Shown here: positions 22,849 through 34,918 of the stretch, in pieces
How positions within the stretch are numbered: the first letter of the stretch is position 1
Layout: each line of letters opens with the position of its first letter
NCBI RefSeq assembly: GCF_019097595.1
Contig: NC_080718.1
Span: 23,050,157-23,114,156, forward strand
DNA: 64,000 nucleotides
Reading direction: 5' to 3'
Origin: Hemibagrus wyckioides
Taxonomy: Eukaryota; Chordata; Actinopteri; Siluriformes; Bagridae
The notes under the pieces: generated by a model
The model's input: the letters and a program-made list of their open reading frames with translations, nothing else
The model's database searches: none
Told to the model about the DNA's origin: nothing
Position numbers and translations under genes: made by a program

Positions 22849-24997
22849 AACAATATAGACTATAAACGCTATACAATATAAAGATTTTATATACTATATC
22901 CACTTTATATCCATTTTTCTAAACGTCAGTTGTTCCACTAATTTAAACCTGTGCTTTACTTTACTCTGACCAATCAGAATAGAGAACTGAGTAGCACTTT
23001 GCTATAATAGAATATTATGGATATTAGATATATAATAAGCTGTCATGATTTATAGAATCATTTATATATAATTATAAATTAATATGTATGTAGAGTTCTG
23101 TTATCAGTAAATTATATTATCAATTCAGTTTTACTAAAGTACAAGAAGTTTTATGTTTGGACCTCTTTTAGGAATGTAAACGAGTCTCAGTGCCATCTTA
23201 TTGAATTGCAGTCCGCATCATCGTGTTGGGTACTTAGCAGCAGTTATTGCAGATAAGTGTTTACTCAGTGTAATTGGTGGCATAATGGAGCAGGGCTACG
23301 ACACTATCAGGAGCATAAAGCGAAGCTGAAGAGCTATCAGCTGTGTTCAGTAGAGCTGTGAGATTATGAAAACTCTAGCACTAGAAGGTTATCCGCTCTA
23401 CTCATTCTGCCTTTACTGAGTCAGTGGTTTTACTTGATTCCTGCTAACACAAATACAGCATGATCATTGATACCATAGCAGTGTTGAATTCTCAGTTCTC
23501 AGAAGGTCAGAAGGTGTTGATTATCTTTCTAACAGAAATACTGGCAAGGTTTATATTAACGTTCTCCTTATTTTACTGTATAATACATTATTGTTTCTAT
23601 AGTAACAACTAATTCGCTGATTAGAAATGTGTAATTGTTGATGTGGTGACAGTTTCTGTAAGGAGATGTTTGTTCAGTCTCTCAAGGATTTCACGATGTT
23701 GTGTTTCCAGAAATTAACTCAAAATCAATCAAACTGTGATATTCAGAGGAGCTTACAATTTTTTATAATTACCACAGGTTTTCTGCAGATTTGGTACATC
23801 ACAGGCCAAAAATCCCATTTATTAAAGTGCATCAAAAATGATTACAGCCATCATAGAAAGTTATTCCATATGTGTCTTCATTGAAAGGAGTTTAAAAGAA
23901 GAATCCCGTGCTTAAAATTTCACCAATTCAAGGGACAAAAATTCATCAGAAATTTTGGAAAAAGACGCTCAAAAAGCTCAAAGAAATCCTGCAGGGAATG
24001 TTTATTTATTTTTTATGGAAAGAATCTCCAGTTTGAGTACATGATCAGTCAGACGCAAAGCAGCGTTTTAAACAAAAATGGACTTTCATGAAAACTGCAT
24101 GGATTGTATCATTTTAGACCAGAGTGCTGTTGAAACCTGAAAACGTGCATCTACTCAAGCCTTTTGTGATGCAGGTTTTCATTTTTGCCTGAAATAAAAT
24201 CTGAAATCCAAGATCAAGATCAGCCAAAACCCAGACCTGGTCTTTTCTGGATACCCCCATGCTCAAATATGATTGGTTATACACTGATGATTAATTTTCT
24301 ATAGCAGCAGCTCTGACAGTAGTTGTGACCGCAAGACATATCACAGGTTTATATGAATGCACTGATGTCCACTCGGAACAATAGTTTAACAGATTAAAAA
24401 AAGCATGTAAAGGAGATGTTTATGCAGCATTTTGGGAAGGAGTCTCCTATGTCAATGTCTTCATATAGGGGAACATTAAGACAAAGGATGGTCCAATTCC
24501 AGCAGTAACATCACAAACTGCAATTTTTAACTTCTTAATATCAAACAAGAGAGATAAATAACTTGTTTTGAGGACGCTCTACAACATACTATGAAAAAAA
24601 TTGTAATCACATTCATAAATTTATAATAGTTGACAATTTTCTGTGGTGTACGACAAATAAAACACTTCCAGATATGTTGTTATTTTAAAAGATTTAATGT
24701 TTGGAGGGTAATATCTTTTCTTTGCATCATGCCGAAATATTCTTGATTATTTTCCTGTCATTCAAATTTTATTTGTCACCTACACCATACACAGTATGAC
24801 AAGTGAAAGGCTTTTCGTCTGCCCATGCCATAAAAACTGGGATAAATAATAGAATATAATAAAGAGTTAAAAAATAGTTACAATAAAAATAGAAATATAA
24901 TTATCTGTTCAAGCAATGTGGAAAAATATATATCATAATATATAAAAATATATTATATATATAATTATATATATATTATATATATATAATTATATAT

Positions 24998-26143
24998 TTA
25001 TAATAATATATATATTATATATATATATACACTATATTGCCAAAAGTATTCGCTCACCTGCCTTGACTCGCATATGAACTTAAGTGACATCCCATTCCTA
25101 ATCCATAGGGTGCAATATGACGTTGGTCCACCCTTTGCAGCTATAACAGCTTCAACTCTTCTGGGAAGGATGTCCACAAGGTTTAGGAGTGTGTTTATGG
25201 GAATTTTTGACCATTCTTCCAGAAGCGCATTTGTGAGGTCACACACTGATGTAGGACGAGAAGGCCTGGCTCTCAGTCTCCACTCTAATTCATCCCAAAG
25301 GTGTTCTATCGGGTTGAGGTCAGGACTCTGTGCAGGCCAGTCAAGTTCATCCACACCAGACTCTGTCATCCATGTCTTTATGGACCTTGCTTTGTGCACT
25401 GGTGCACAGTCATGTTGGAAGAGGAAGGGGCCAGCTCCAAACTGTTCCCACAAAGTTGGGAGCATGGAATTGTTCAAAATGTCTTGGTATGCTGAAGCAT
25501 TCAGAGTTCCTTTCAGTGGAACTAAGGGGCCAAGCCCAGCTCCTGAAAAACAACCCCACACCATAATCCCCCCTCCACCAAACTTTACACTTGGCACAAT
25601 GCAGTCAGACAAGTACCGTTCTCCTGGCAACCGCCAAACCCAGACTCGTCCATCAGATTGCCAGATGGAGAAGCGTGATTGGTCACTCCAGAGAACGCGT
25701 CTCCACTGCTCTAGAGTCCAGTGGCGGCGTGCTTTACACCACTGCATCCGACGCTTTGCATTGCACTTGGTGATGTATGGCTTGGATGCAGCTGCTCGGC
25801 CATGGAAACCCATTCCATGAAGCTCTCTGCGCACTGTTCTTGAGCTAATCTGAAGGCCACATGAAGTTTGGAGGTCTGTAGCGATTGACTCTGCAGAAAG
25901 TTGGTGACCTCTTCGCACTATGCGCCTCAGCATCCGCTGACCCCGCTCCGTCAGTTTACGTGGCCTACCACTTCGTGGCTGAGTTGCTGTCGTTCCCAAA
26001 CACTTCCACGTTCTTATAATACAGCTGACAGTTGACTGTGGAATATTTAGGAGCGAGGAAATTTCACGACTGGATTTGTTGCACAAGTGGCATCCTATCA
26101 CAGTTCCACGCTGGAATTCACTGAGCTCCTGAGAGCGACCCAT
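24998..26143 (-). CDS. Tc1-like transposase (DD34E), stop codon lost
   Basis: The ATG at 26143 begins [18 protein letters not shown], the paired-type helix-turn-helix start of Tc1 transposases. A GRPRK AT-hook follows ([13 protein letters not shown]). The catalytic triad is intact: D in LWSDQSRF, D in [10 protein letters not shown], and E in [15 protein letters not shown] with 34 residues between the last two. The usual end is after GGPTSY; here TGC replaces TGA at 25114-25112 (the other copy keeps TGA). The frame therefore runs on through the terminal repeat to 24998, adding about 38 residues. First motif SDQS replaces the usual SDES. It may still be active, but this is untested. Confidence 0.9.
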   Translation of the reverse strand: MGRSQELSEFQRGTVIGCHLCNKSSREISSLLNIPQSTVSCIIRTWKCLGTTATQPRSGRPRKLTERGQRMLRRIVRRGHQLSAESIATDLQTSCGLQISSRTVRRELHGMGFHGRAAASKPYITKCNAKRRMQWCKARRHWTLEQWRRVLWSDQSRFSIWQSDGRVWVWRLPGERYLSDCIVPSVKFGGGGIMVWGCFSGAGLGPLVPLKGTLNASAYQDILNNSMLPTLWEQFGAGPFLFQHDCAPVHKARSIKTWMTESGVDELDWPAQSPDLNPIEHLWDELEWRLRARPSRPTSVCDLTNALLEEWSKIPINTLLNLVDILPRRVEAVIAAKGGPTSYCTLWIRNGMSLKFICESRQVSEYFWQYSVYIYIIYILL

Positions 26144-26277
26144 TCTTTCACAAATGTTTGTAAAAACAGTCCGCATGCCTAGGTGCTTGATTTTATACAC
26201 CTGTGGCCATGGAAGTGATTGGAACACCTGATTCTGATTATTTGGATGGGTGAGCGAATACTTTTGGCAATATAGTG
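25030..26277 (-). mobile_element. near-complete Tc1-like element with terminal inverted repeats and TA duplication
   Basis: The left end cactatattgccaaaagtat then tcgctcacc and the right end ggtgagcgaatacttttggc then aatatagtg are perfect inverted repeats of about 29 bp. The element is 1248 bp and is flanked by TA on both sides (25028-25029 and 26278-26279) inside (TA)n sequence. Its single gene is on the minus strand. A truncated copy of the same family lies at 44095-44396. Confidence 0.95.
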
Positions 26278-26335
<58 letters not shown>

Positions 26336-27605
26336 TATATATATTATATAATATATATAATATAATTCTATGAACAATATTAAAATAAATATATGGATAT
26401 TGATTATTAAAATGATTTAAAAATATATAATCATTTGTACAATCAAAGGGGAGAAATATATATAAATGAATATATAAATATGGATTTTTGGCACAGGGAG
26501 TTTATTGTGAATGAGGTGCAGATGTGTGCAATTAGTGATTATGTAATATGTTCTATGCAGCAAATCTGCTGAGGTATTCGCTGTTGTGTAGAAAAGACCA
26601 GAAAAAGTACAAACTCTAGTCCTATTCCTGTGTGTTGTACCAGATGAGGGACTGAATGCCCAGTGGGAAGATGGTCCTCCTCTTTTTCTCTGTATTGGCC
26701 TGTTATTTGGATGGTTGGGATCCTTTATGATCTTCCTGGCCTTGGCTCAGCCCTGTTTGCTGTAGATGGAGTGCAGTTCAGGGATTTCAGTTCAGATGGT
26801 ACATTCAGCTGATCACACCACCCTCTGTAGAGCTTGCCTGTCCTGCTTGGTGCTAAAATCAGGCTATGATGCTTCCCATCAGGATGCTCTCAAAAAATTC
26901 CTTAGCACCTTAGAGGGCAGTTTAAAGTCTTCTTAGTATCTAAGGTGGTAAAAACACTGATGGCTCTTCCTGATGTGACAGCACTATGACAGCTCCTGCG
27001 TAATATAATCACTGAGTCATGTTTCATTCCATATATAATGTTTGTATGCATCACTATTACTTAAAAGAAGTGCACATTTTACATTCTCTGCCCATAAATT
27101 TTGTTCATTTACAAGCATTTTTTTTTTTACCCTAACGCCATTCTCTTGTTCTTTCTCGCAAATCTCAAGGTGAGAATTTAAAGCTCTTTAAAGCTCCTTA
27201 TCTAAACTTCTGTCCTCCGAGGTCATTTTTTGCATTATGATTGAAGCCGTGCAACACTCTGCCCAGTATAAAGAAAAGTGGATTTAGTCTGTGTGGGCAC
27301 AGTGCTGAATAAGCTGACTCAATCAACATATAAACTACTCGATAATGTCATCATTATGTTGTTTTATTCATGAGGATATATGCCTACATTATTTATCAGT
27401 CTTATATAACGTCTAAACACTAGCAATCTCGGGAAAGCCCAGAACAACATAATCGCTGGAGCAAAATTTAATTAAGGCCTGTAGTTGAAAATTAAACTAT
27501 GCAGTAAATGTAAGGTATGACCTTGTGTGTGTGTATGTGTGTGTGTGTGTGTGTATTTGGTGGTGGTGTTTATGAGTTATATCACGTGTGTTTATGTGGG
27601 TGCAG

Positions 27606-27729
27606 GAATTTGGCTTGGGATTGAGCTGGATAAGCCCAGTGGCAAGAACGACGGCTCTGTCGGAGGGGTGAAGTATTTCAGCTGCCCACCTAAACATGGA
27701 GTGTTTGCGCCGCCTTCACGAGTGCAGCG
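27606..27729 (+). CDS. clip4: clip4 exon: end of CAP-Gly domain 2
   Basis: It encodes [40 protein letters not shown]. The GKNDG loop and the final [11 protein letters not shown] strand are complete. The acceptor is gggtgcag at 27598-27605 with a TG-repeat upstream (about 27523-27555). The donor is cg|gtatgt at 27730, ending two bases into an Arg codon. The preceding intron is 9.6 kb and hosts the nested Tc1/LINE region. Confidence 0.95.
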
Positions 27730-30041
27730 GTATGTACGTGAGTTCTCAAATACACTCGGGCATCGGCAGTATAGACGTTATTGCAGACCTGCAAACATTT
27801 ACACATTTTAACATCTGAGTTGTCATAGTCATCTTTTCCCCCCCAGTATAATTGGACTGCATGAATCCTGATTGATTGACAGTTATGTTTTCGATCTAGC
27901 TTTTGCTAGTCAAAGCCCCGCCCCCTTTCCTAAATCTTTAATTAGACATAAAACTCAACTGAATGTTTTGAGTTCATTTGTGAAATAATAGTTTTAAATC
28001 ATTGGTTTTTACACTGAGCGTGTTCGCTGAGGTCTGAATCCGAGTGTTCCTGGCTTCCTACATTGTTCACTAGAATCTGTTAAACCCCAGTGGATTTGCG
28101 TTCATCTTGCATCATCACAAACACAGATGGAGAACACAAAAATATTGATTAACAATATAATCCTGTATACATGTATTCACGGGCACAGTTCCAGTGCAAC
28201 AGAACTCACACCACCCCCTACAGGTAAGTCTCGGGGTCGGGAATCGCAGAAATCGTGAAAATACAGATTTTTCATGCAAACCTTGCTCTTTTTCTAACTA
28301 AAGTGCCAGTGTGGAAGTCTCCTAAAATTAACTGAGTATTGTTCAAAAAAATTTGTGTTCAGATCTAACGTAATGTTAGACAAACTTATAAAGTGATTAA
28401 AAATGCTCTTTGGGTGCATTTTAGCTGTTTTTTAACCGCACTTCTCTGGGAATTCTGCATTATTACTCTTTGGCATTGACAGGTCTGTTATTAGTGTAAA
28501 CACAAAATACTTCAAATCTTAGCTCTTCTCTGTAATTGTATTGTTGTGTACCAGTGGTGTATCTCCTGCAAAAACTGAAATGCACTCAGGGGATATATGG
28601 GGGTGTGCCGTCGAATACGTTGAACCATTTTGCCATTTTTTTTTTTTTTTTTGGCGAGAGAAAACTCAGATTTATGTCAGCACTAATAGAAAAGAGGTTT
28701 TGATTTATTCCGAAGGCCTTTTCCCAGGATGCGTAGAGCTTTTCGCTAATGCCGCATGGCTATATGCTGCATTTTCACCGAGGCTTCAGAGAGCTGTTCT
28801 TCATCTAGATTTGTATATGCTGCGACTTGAGACTGGGTGTGTGACATTTAGAGAAGTGGGAGCACCTAAAGGAAAAGCACACGAGGAAAATCCAACCGAA
28901 ATGTCATGGATAAGCAGGAATGTTTGTAGTTCTGTTATGGTTTTAACGCTCATGTCTTGGGGTGGCATCGGATTTACTGAATCCAAGTAGTTTTGTTATT
29001 TTCGTACAAGTCATATTTAAAATGCTCAGAGTTTACTCAGCTGCTATACACCATCGATTTGTGATACAGAAAATATTGAAAATAGCGCAGTTTCAGTCTA
29101 TGGACCCAGACAGCTGCCAAGTAAGTAATCTGGATGAAAATGTCCGAAATAAAAGTTCAGTATCGGTTCATTCTTCTTCTTCTTCCAGTTCAGTAATATT
29201 TTGTTCATAGTGTGTTGTTACAGGAAACAAATCAGCACCAGGCTGATTCGATATGTATGACCTGACATGTAGAGTTTCTGTAGTATTTTATTTACACCCT
29301 GAAGTATTTTATTCATCTTACACCACACTCACTTGCCAACATGATTTATTTATTTATTTTTCATATATTAAAGAATCATACTGTTATTCCCATCAGATTA
29401 TCTTGAAAATTGGCTGTAATTGCTGCAAAAGGTGTTTGAAGAAAACATTCATCATTTCCATCAAAATCATTATTTCTAACTCTGACGTGTCAGCATGCCC
29501 TGTTCTTTTGTTATATATAAAATCTCTTTTTCAGTTAGTTAGGGTGTTCAAATACTAATGAAACTTTCACAACAGATTCGTGACTGAGATTTTACGACTT
29601 TCTGGCCATGCAGTGTCACACATTAAATCCTGTCAGTGTTTTATTTGTGAACATGGTGCCAAGTCTTTACTTAATACACAGTCGTTTATCATCCTTTTCA
29701 TTTCGTGCCATCCTGTTTATTTTCCTTTTGTCAATTTCCTGTATTTTTTTTTCCCCATTTCCTCTTTAAACGGCGGCTCACCTCCTCCCTTCATCCCACT
29801 CCTCATCCTCATCGACTACTTTTATTTCTCCCCAGTTTTTTTTTTTTTTCTGTCAGGTTATCGATGCTCCTTGCTTTTTGGGTTTTTTCTCTTGCAGTCT
29901 CTCCTGCAGTCCACTGCTTGCTGATCAGCATTACTGACTCACTTCACTTGCTGTAGCGGCTATAGCACCTCTGAGCAATAAGCGCTATATTGTCAGAATC
30001 GCTGTGATTTTTCCTAATTAACCCTGGGGGCAGTGGCGGAG

Positions 30042-30164
30042 ATGGAGCAGCCGGCTAAACGTCGCCGAACTAATGGAGAGTGCAGATATTCTGAACAGGA
30101 ACCAGCATCGGCAAAGCAGCCACTTCCTTTTCTATTCACTGGTTTTCATCTTGGCAGTGACTGA
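30042..30164 (+). other. small open reading frame with basic N-terminus, doubtful
   Basis: The ATG at 30042 begins MEQPAKRRRTNGECRYSEQE and the frame ends after 40 residues (FHLGSD, TGA at 30162-30164). The first half is GC-richer than its surroundings and KRRR looks like a nuclear localisation signal. There is no splice or transcript evidence. It may be a fragment of a retrocopied gene or chance. Confidence 0.2.
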
Positions 30165-31844
30165 TCACCAACTGTTTCAAAAGCAGCTTGCTGGTTTTTT
30201 GGTTTTTTTTTTTTTTTTTCTCCTGTTTGCAAACAAGAATAGACCGATCCTTTAACATTTCAACATGTAGGCTAATATCAGAACATAATTCTGTAGTGCA
30301 TCTATTATTTTATCATATTGGTTCATTGATTCTCTTAACCCTTACTCAAACACATCTTTATTTATATGACTGTAAATAAAGAGCTCAGATATTTCAAATT
30401 TTCTGACAAAAAAGGTGAATTATTAAATATAATTTAATTATTAGATACTGTATTTAATGTGAAGATTCCAGAGAAAGTCTAGTTCTCATGACTCAACTTC
30501 CAGATGAAACAGTATTCTATGTACTATTTAACTATTGTCATATTGAGCATGTTAATGCTGTTTTTTTTCCTCCACATCTGACAGTACTTACTCCAGACTA
30601 CTTCTTGGCATTGTCATGTGACCTACGACACAACTTCCTTGATTAAACCTTCAAGTTACTCTGGTATTGTGGAACAATGTTTAATACTTACATACTTACA
30701 TTCCAGCTGCTGCAGTCCTGTTGCCTTATGGGATAACGCAGTGTCTATTGGTTCTACACTACAGCACAAAAGGAAATCTGGATATTTCTCACCTCAGTGA
30801 ATTATGAATATTAAGAATCTGGACATACTGCTGCTTTGGTGTACTGCTTCCCCCACCTCTGTATAGTAGAGTAGTAGGGATATTCAGAGGTTTTCCTTCC
30901 ACTGAAGCACGAGTTCAGACGACACGTTGATGGATTCCAGCTAACATGGATCATCAGGTTTTACACTGACTTAGGAAGTCTAGGCCAGCTCGAGTGTCAC
31001 ACTGTCATATCACCCACCAAGCTGACACTGCTGGGTCACTGCAGAAGACTTTCAAACCAACTCCTGTTATAAATCTGAAGGAAAAAATATAAAATAAATT
31101 CTTTTATTTAGATTCATAAAAGTACAACAGTATTTTACTCAATTTCCATTAAACAGTAACATGCTCTATCTTTTATATAATGGCCTTAAATATACAGACG
31201 TTTTCTTTTTACATCCCTAATACGGTTTCATACTGTAGCGGCATTGCATTCTGGGATTGATTTTATTTCTCAGTCATTTTCAAGTTCTTTAAGTTTCCAG
31301 GTCTAGCAAACTTCTCTAATTGAGTGTTTAAGCTTTTATTTCTTCCTTAAGCATTAGTTTGCTTAAACGGATAACGTGGCTATTCAGAATGATCTAAAAT
31401 TAAAAGTTAAATGTACTTCAGAGCATGAGAAGGCGAATAAATAATACTTCTGAGTATTAATACCACAACCCGATATATTTTGGAATTTTTTCATCAGTGA
31501 TTTGGGCTTTAGAAAGATAAACTTTTCACATGTTTGTTTAGTCCCATGCAAACCGTTCACTCTATTTTCAACTCTTCACCTTTGACATTCCACATTGTAC
31601 GGCAAAAGTTAGCATATATCCTTCATACAATCTTCTTGGGAAATGTTTTATGATCATTTTTTGGTAATTGATCACTGCATTGTTAATGTTAAACTGCTAA
31701 TTTGTACTTTAAATGTTTGTTTTTTTAATAGGTCTACTGACAAATGCAGGTTTCTGCTTTTTTGCTTTAAAAAAATGTTTTAAAACTCATCCAATAGTAT
31801 GTTTTGTTATTTTTTTCTCCCCCATTTCCTGTTGCCACTACTGT

Positions 31845-32030
31845 TACAGTATTCCCTTGGAAAAATACAGTGTAGTGCTGTAGACAGTAAAGATTAATAC
31901 CGATGGATACAAGAGGATACTGTATTTAGTAATTACAGCACTATGCTGTAACTGTTGATTACAGTAGTACTCCTGTGAAAATACGATAAATATCTGGCAA
32001 CCCAGCTAGCAGGATTTTACTGAAAAGGTT
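31845..32030. repeat. palindromic MITE-like repeat
   Basis: It is rich in paired tactgt and acagta blocks (actgttacagtattccc, gttgattacagtagtactcc) and ends with atctggcaacccagctagca, an ending I recall from a common fish repeat. Confidence 0.5.
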
Positions 32031-32435
32031 TCCAGTGTAACGTTAAGCGTGTTTGGTGTTACCATGATGCTCTTGTTTGAGATATGCAGTATATACACAT
32101 TCCTTCCACATGTTAGTGACCAATATGTTTTACTTTAGGGGAATTTTTCAGAGCAATGAGAAGATAAATACTGAGTTGTTTCCATTTTTAAGAAATGATC
32201 AAAGTTACACATATGAAGAATGACATTATAATGCTGGACTTTGAGTTTAATAATATGTTTGAAATCATCTCAATTGTACAGTGACACATACTGCAGTGTT
32301 GGTGACTTCTATCGTCATCTCTCTCTCTCTTGTGTGTGTTATGTAGCAATGGGATAATAACAGTATGTTTATTGAAGGCTAGGATGGTTACTGAAAATGA
32401 TAGTAATTGATATTGGATATGCACTTTGCTCACAG

Positions 32436-32500
32436 GATCCATGGCTCTGTGGACTGCCTGTCAGAACTGTCCTCCTCTCGATACAATCACACCCTCACTG
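32436..32500 (+). CDS. clip4: clip4 exon: linker between CAP-Gly 2 and 3
   Basis: It encodes IHGSVDCLSELSSSRYNHTL and T, with the first base completing the Arg of the previous exon. The acceptor is ctcacag at 32429-32435 and the donor gtgagc at 32501. The matching human segment (DSLDTLSEISS, from memory) is clearly homologous. It is followed by a very short intron of 129 bp. Confidence 0.9.
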
Positions 32501-32629
32501 GTGAGCTCACGCCGGTGGCCTGTCCTCGTTCCTCTTGTGCTGCACCTGCTTTAAACTCGAAAGTGCTTTGAAAGATTACAGCAATTGCACTGGGAAATTA
32601 GGGTAATTTTGTGTGTGTGTGCGATCCAG

Positions 32630-32705
32630 GTATGCGTCGAAGTTTGAGCACCACTTCAGCCATTGCCACACAGCGAGAGCCAAATCGGAAGACTCAAGCA
32701 AACCG
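32630..32705 (+). CDS. clip4: clip4 exon: RRSLSTTSA linker segment
   Basis: It encodes GMRRSLSTTSAIATQREPNR and KTQANR. The RRSLSTTSA motif fits the RRSFSTTSA of human CLIP4 as I recall it; it resembles a basophilic-kinase site (RRxS), which is inference. The acceptor is gatccag at 32623-32629, again with a TG repeat (32609-32620). The donor is cg|gtgaga at 32706. Confidence 0.9.
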
Positions 32706-34539
32706 GTGAGAAATAATTTATCTCAATATTTACACGGAAATAGGATTTTTTAACATTTTTGAGTGGTTTAGATAATTAAAAGTACTCCTGTGCAGACCAC
32801 TTCCCCGAATGTTTGGGTGATAAATGACTGATCTGCTGTAAACTTCTTTCATTATAAGGTTTGTCCACTTTAATAGGAACACTCAAATACCTTCTAATTC
32901 ATGCAACCAGCTAATCAGGTAGCACTAACACAATGCATAAAATGCATATACAAGTCAAGACTGAATCTCTTTCTCTCTCTCTGTCTCTCTCTCTCTCTGT
33001 CTCTCTTACTCACACACACATACACACACACTCACATGCGGTAATTCTGTGGGTAGAAAGTAGAAATAAGATAATAGCAATGTCCGAGGAAAGCGCCCAG
33101 ATTGGTTTAAGTTGCCAGGAAAGATAATGTACTAACTCAAAAAAAAAAAAAAATCACTCTTTACATCCATCATGAACAGAAAAGCATCTCAACATGCACA
33201 AAATCACTGAATCTTAATGTGGAGGAGCTCGAACCACAGAAAAACATATCAGGTCCACTCCTGTCAGCCAAGAACAGGAATCTGACACCATCATGGGTAC
33301 AGAGTCACTGAAACTGGACAGTGGAAGATATAATCTCCACATATTTATGAACATGGCTGTATACAGGTCTATTAAATGTAGAGTCACTGTCCAAAAGGTG
33401 TTTCAGGTTGAACCGTTAAGGTTACAGTAAACTGTCAGACAGTGGTGCTGAGCATAATACTGCTCCCAGCATCAAGCTAACGTTTTCAGTATTAAATCAG
33501 TAAAAATTTCAGTATTAAATCCTCACTGTGTGCTTGGAAGTCCATTCCGAATACAGCCAAGAGGAAGTGGCCTCATCAGAAATGCACAGAGTGATGAATA
33601 GCTGTTCTCAACCGTCCATTTTCAACAAGTTATAGTGAGAATTTAGAGTTGACGCTTCTATTAAAATGCATAGGAAAGGCAGGACCTTCCTGATTGTAGC
33701 CATGAGGCAAGCAAAACAATCATGAAAAATTGAGGCCCTGACACGGGAAGGTAATTCTGTCCGAAGTTCAGAAGTTTGGGGCAAGACTCACCCGAGATGC
33801 ATCTGGTATCACATCGGATTTTTACAATCAATTTTTGGAATTCTATATAGATAAAGTTGACTTATTTCATATTGTAAATAGAACTGTTTGAATATTTTTT
33901 CCCTTAATTACACATATATTGTCTTTTTTTGATCTACTTCAAATTAGAATAATAAGACTTTAAAAGCTTCTTATTACTTATATTATAAACTCTTATCAGA
34001 TGTCTTTCTCTCTCTCTCTCTTTCTCTTTCTTTCTGTGTGTTTCTCACACAATTAGACTTCTTCTGCGAGTGCCTGAGTTTTTTGCCCTGCGTTCAACCT
34101 AGCAAGCAATAAATCTCGTCTCTTGCTTAATTTATGTCTTGCAGATGTGTAGAGTCTACTACCATTAACACCTCTGTGTGTCCACTGCCTAGATCTTATT
34201 ATATACATGCTTCAGTTTGATTTACACAGTGTTGTGAAAAAGAAATAAATAAGAATACAATAAAAGAAAATATCAAATTGTGTTTGGAGATTCTGGGCTT
34301 TAAATTCACATTTAAAAAACCTATAGCTAAATAGAATCCTAATTTATCTTGCTTTACGTTTCTGCTGATTCTTTACCTGGGGGTAACAACTAATCCTTCC
34401 TATAATTGTCACTAAATATTATATTGAAACAATGAAAAGGTGAAAATAACTGCAAAATGGTCTTTTTGGTTTATATGATTATTTCTTCTTGTTTTTTTTT
34501 TGTTTTTTTTTTCCTTTCTGTCTTTGGTTCATTGTCCAG
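32706..34539. other. clip4 last intron, with a Tc1 relic
   Basis: It holds the Tc1 relic at 32862-33332, with (CT)n and CA runs within it, and short CT and GT runs near 34005-34040. The remainder is AT-rich with nothing recognised. Confidence 0.65.
32862..33332 (+). mobile_element. Tc1-like relic, third family (copy 1)
   Basis: The 5' end gtccactttaataggaacac, then gaacagaaaagcatctcaac, aggtccactcctgtcagcca and gaaactggacagtggaag are decayed parts of a Tc1 family also present at 37356-37900. No open frame remains. Confidence 0.7.
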
Positions 34540-34918
34540 AAACCATTTGTCCAGCACACGCCGGCGGTGGAACTCGCTCAGCTCTGCCTCGGCTGCAGCA
34601 TCTCCTCGGGGTTCAGGCACTCTAGGTGGCACCGTCAGCTCTTCTGGCACGGACGGCGCCGTCAAACTGCACCTGGGCATGCAGGTCCTGCTCAGCAGTG
34701 CCAACGAAATGGGCACCATCCGCTACTTTGGCACTGCTGACTTTGCACCAGGCCTGTGGCTAGGCCTGGAGCTGCGCAGTGCTAAGGGGAAGAATGACGG
34801 TTCAGTTGGCTCTAGGCGCTATTTCAGCTGTCGGCCTCTCCATGGCGTCCTGGTGCGCCCGAGCAGGGTCACCTACCGTGGCATTAACGGAGCCAAGCTG
34901 GTGGATGAAAGCAGCTGA
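34540..34918 (+). CDS. clip4: clip4 terminal coding exon: CAP-Gly domain 3 and C-terminus
   Basis: One exon holds the whole third CAP-Gly domain. NHLSSTRRRWNSLSS is followed by a Ser/Gly linker, then VKLHLGMQVLLSSANEMGTI, RYFGTADFAPGLWLG, the GKNDGSVG loop, GVLVRPSRVTYRG and the end KLVDESS with TGA at 34916-34918. The acceptor is attgtccag at 34531-34539 after a long T-rich tract. Coding GC content is sharply higher than the flanks. The sequence downstream to about 36140 is likely 3' UTR. Confidence 0.96.

Larger units (their letters stand above)
24760..26990 (-). mobile_element. decayed non-LTR (LINE) 3' region, split by a Tc1 insertion
   Basis: The left part (24760-24905) has tttatttgtcacctacacc. 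The right part (26455-26990) reads, on the minus strand, as a decayed reverse-transcriptase C-terminus with DRQALQRVV and KARKIIKDPNHPNNRP, and stops. The two parts flank the intact Tc1 element at 25030-26277 and AT-rich repeats. Continuity of the original element is inferred. Confidence 0.6.
18012..27605. other. clip4 intron of 9.6 kb, transposon-rich
   Basis: It contains the dispersed repeat copy 2 (18085), a fold-back repeat (19590), SINEs at 20208, 22036 and 22380/22728, an unnamed repeat pair (21366/22495), a short Tc1-derived element (21570) and the nested Tc1/LINE region (24760-26990). The stretches 20450-21360, 22850-24760 and 27000-27600 show nothing I recognise beyond AT-rich sequence and a TG microsatellite next to the acceptor. 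Confidence 0.65.
27730..32435. other. clip4 intron of 4.7 kb, mostly unique
   Basis: It contains a 40-codon GC-richer reading frame (30042-30164) and a palindromic repeat (31845-32030). Otherwise it is AT-rich with T-runs near 28640, 29840 and 30200. No gene was recognised. Confidence 0.6.

Noticed and set aside
25074..25820. 248-codon plus-strand frame across the Tc1 element
   Set aside because: It is the antisense shadow of the transposase gene.
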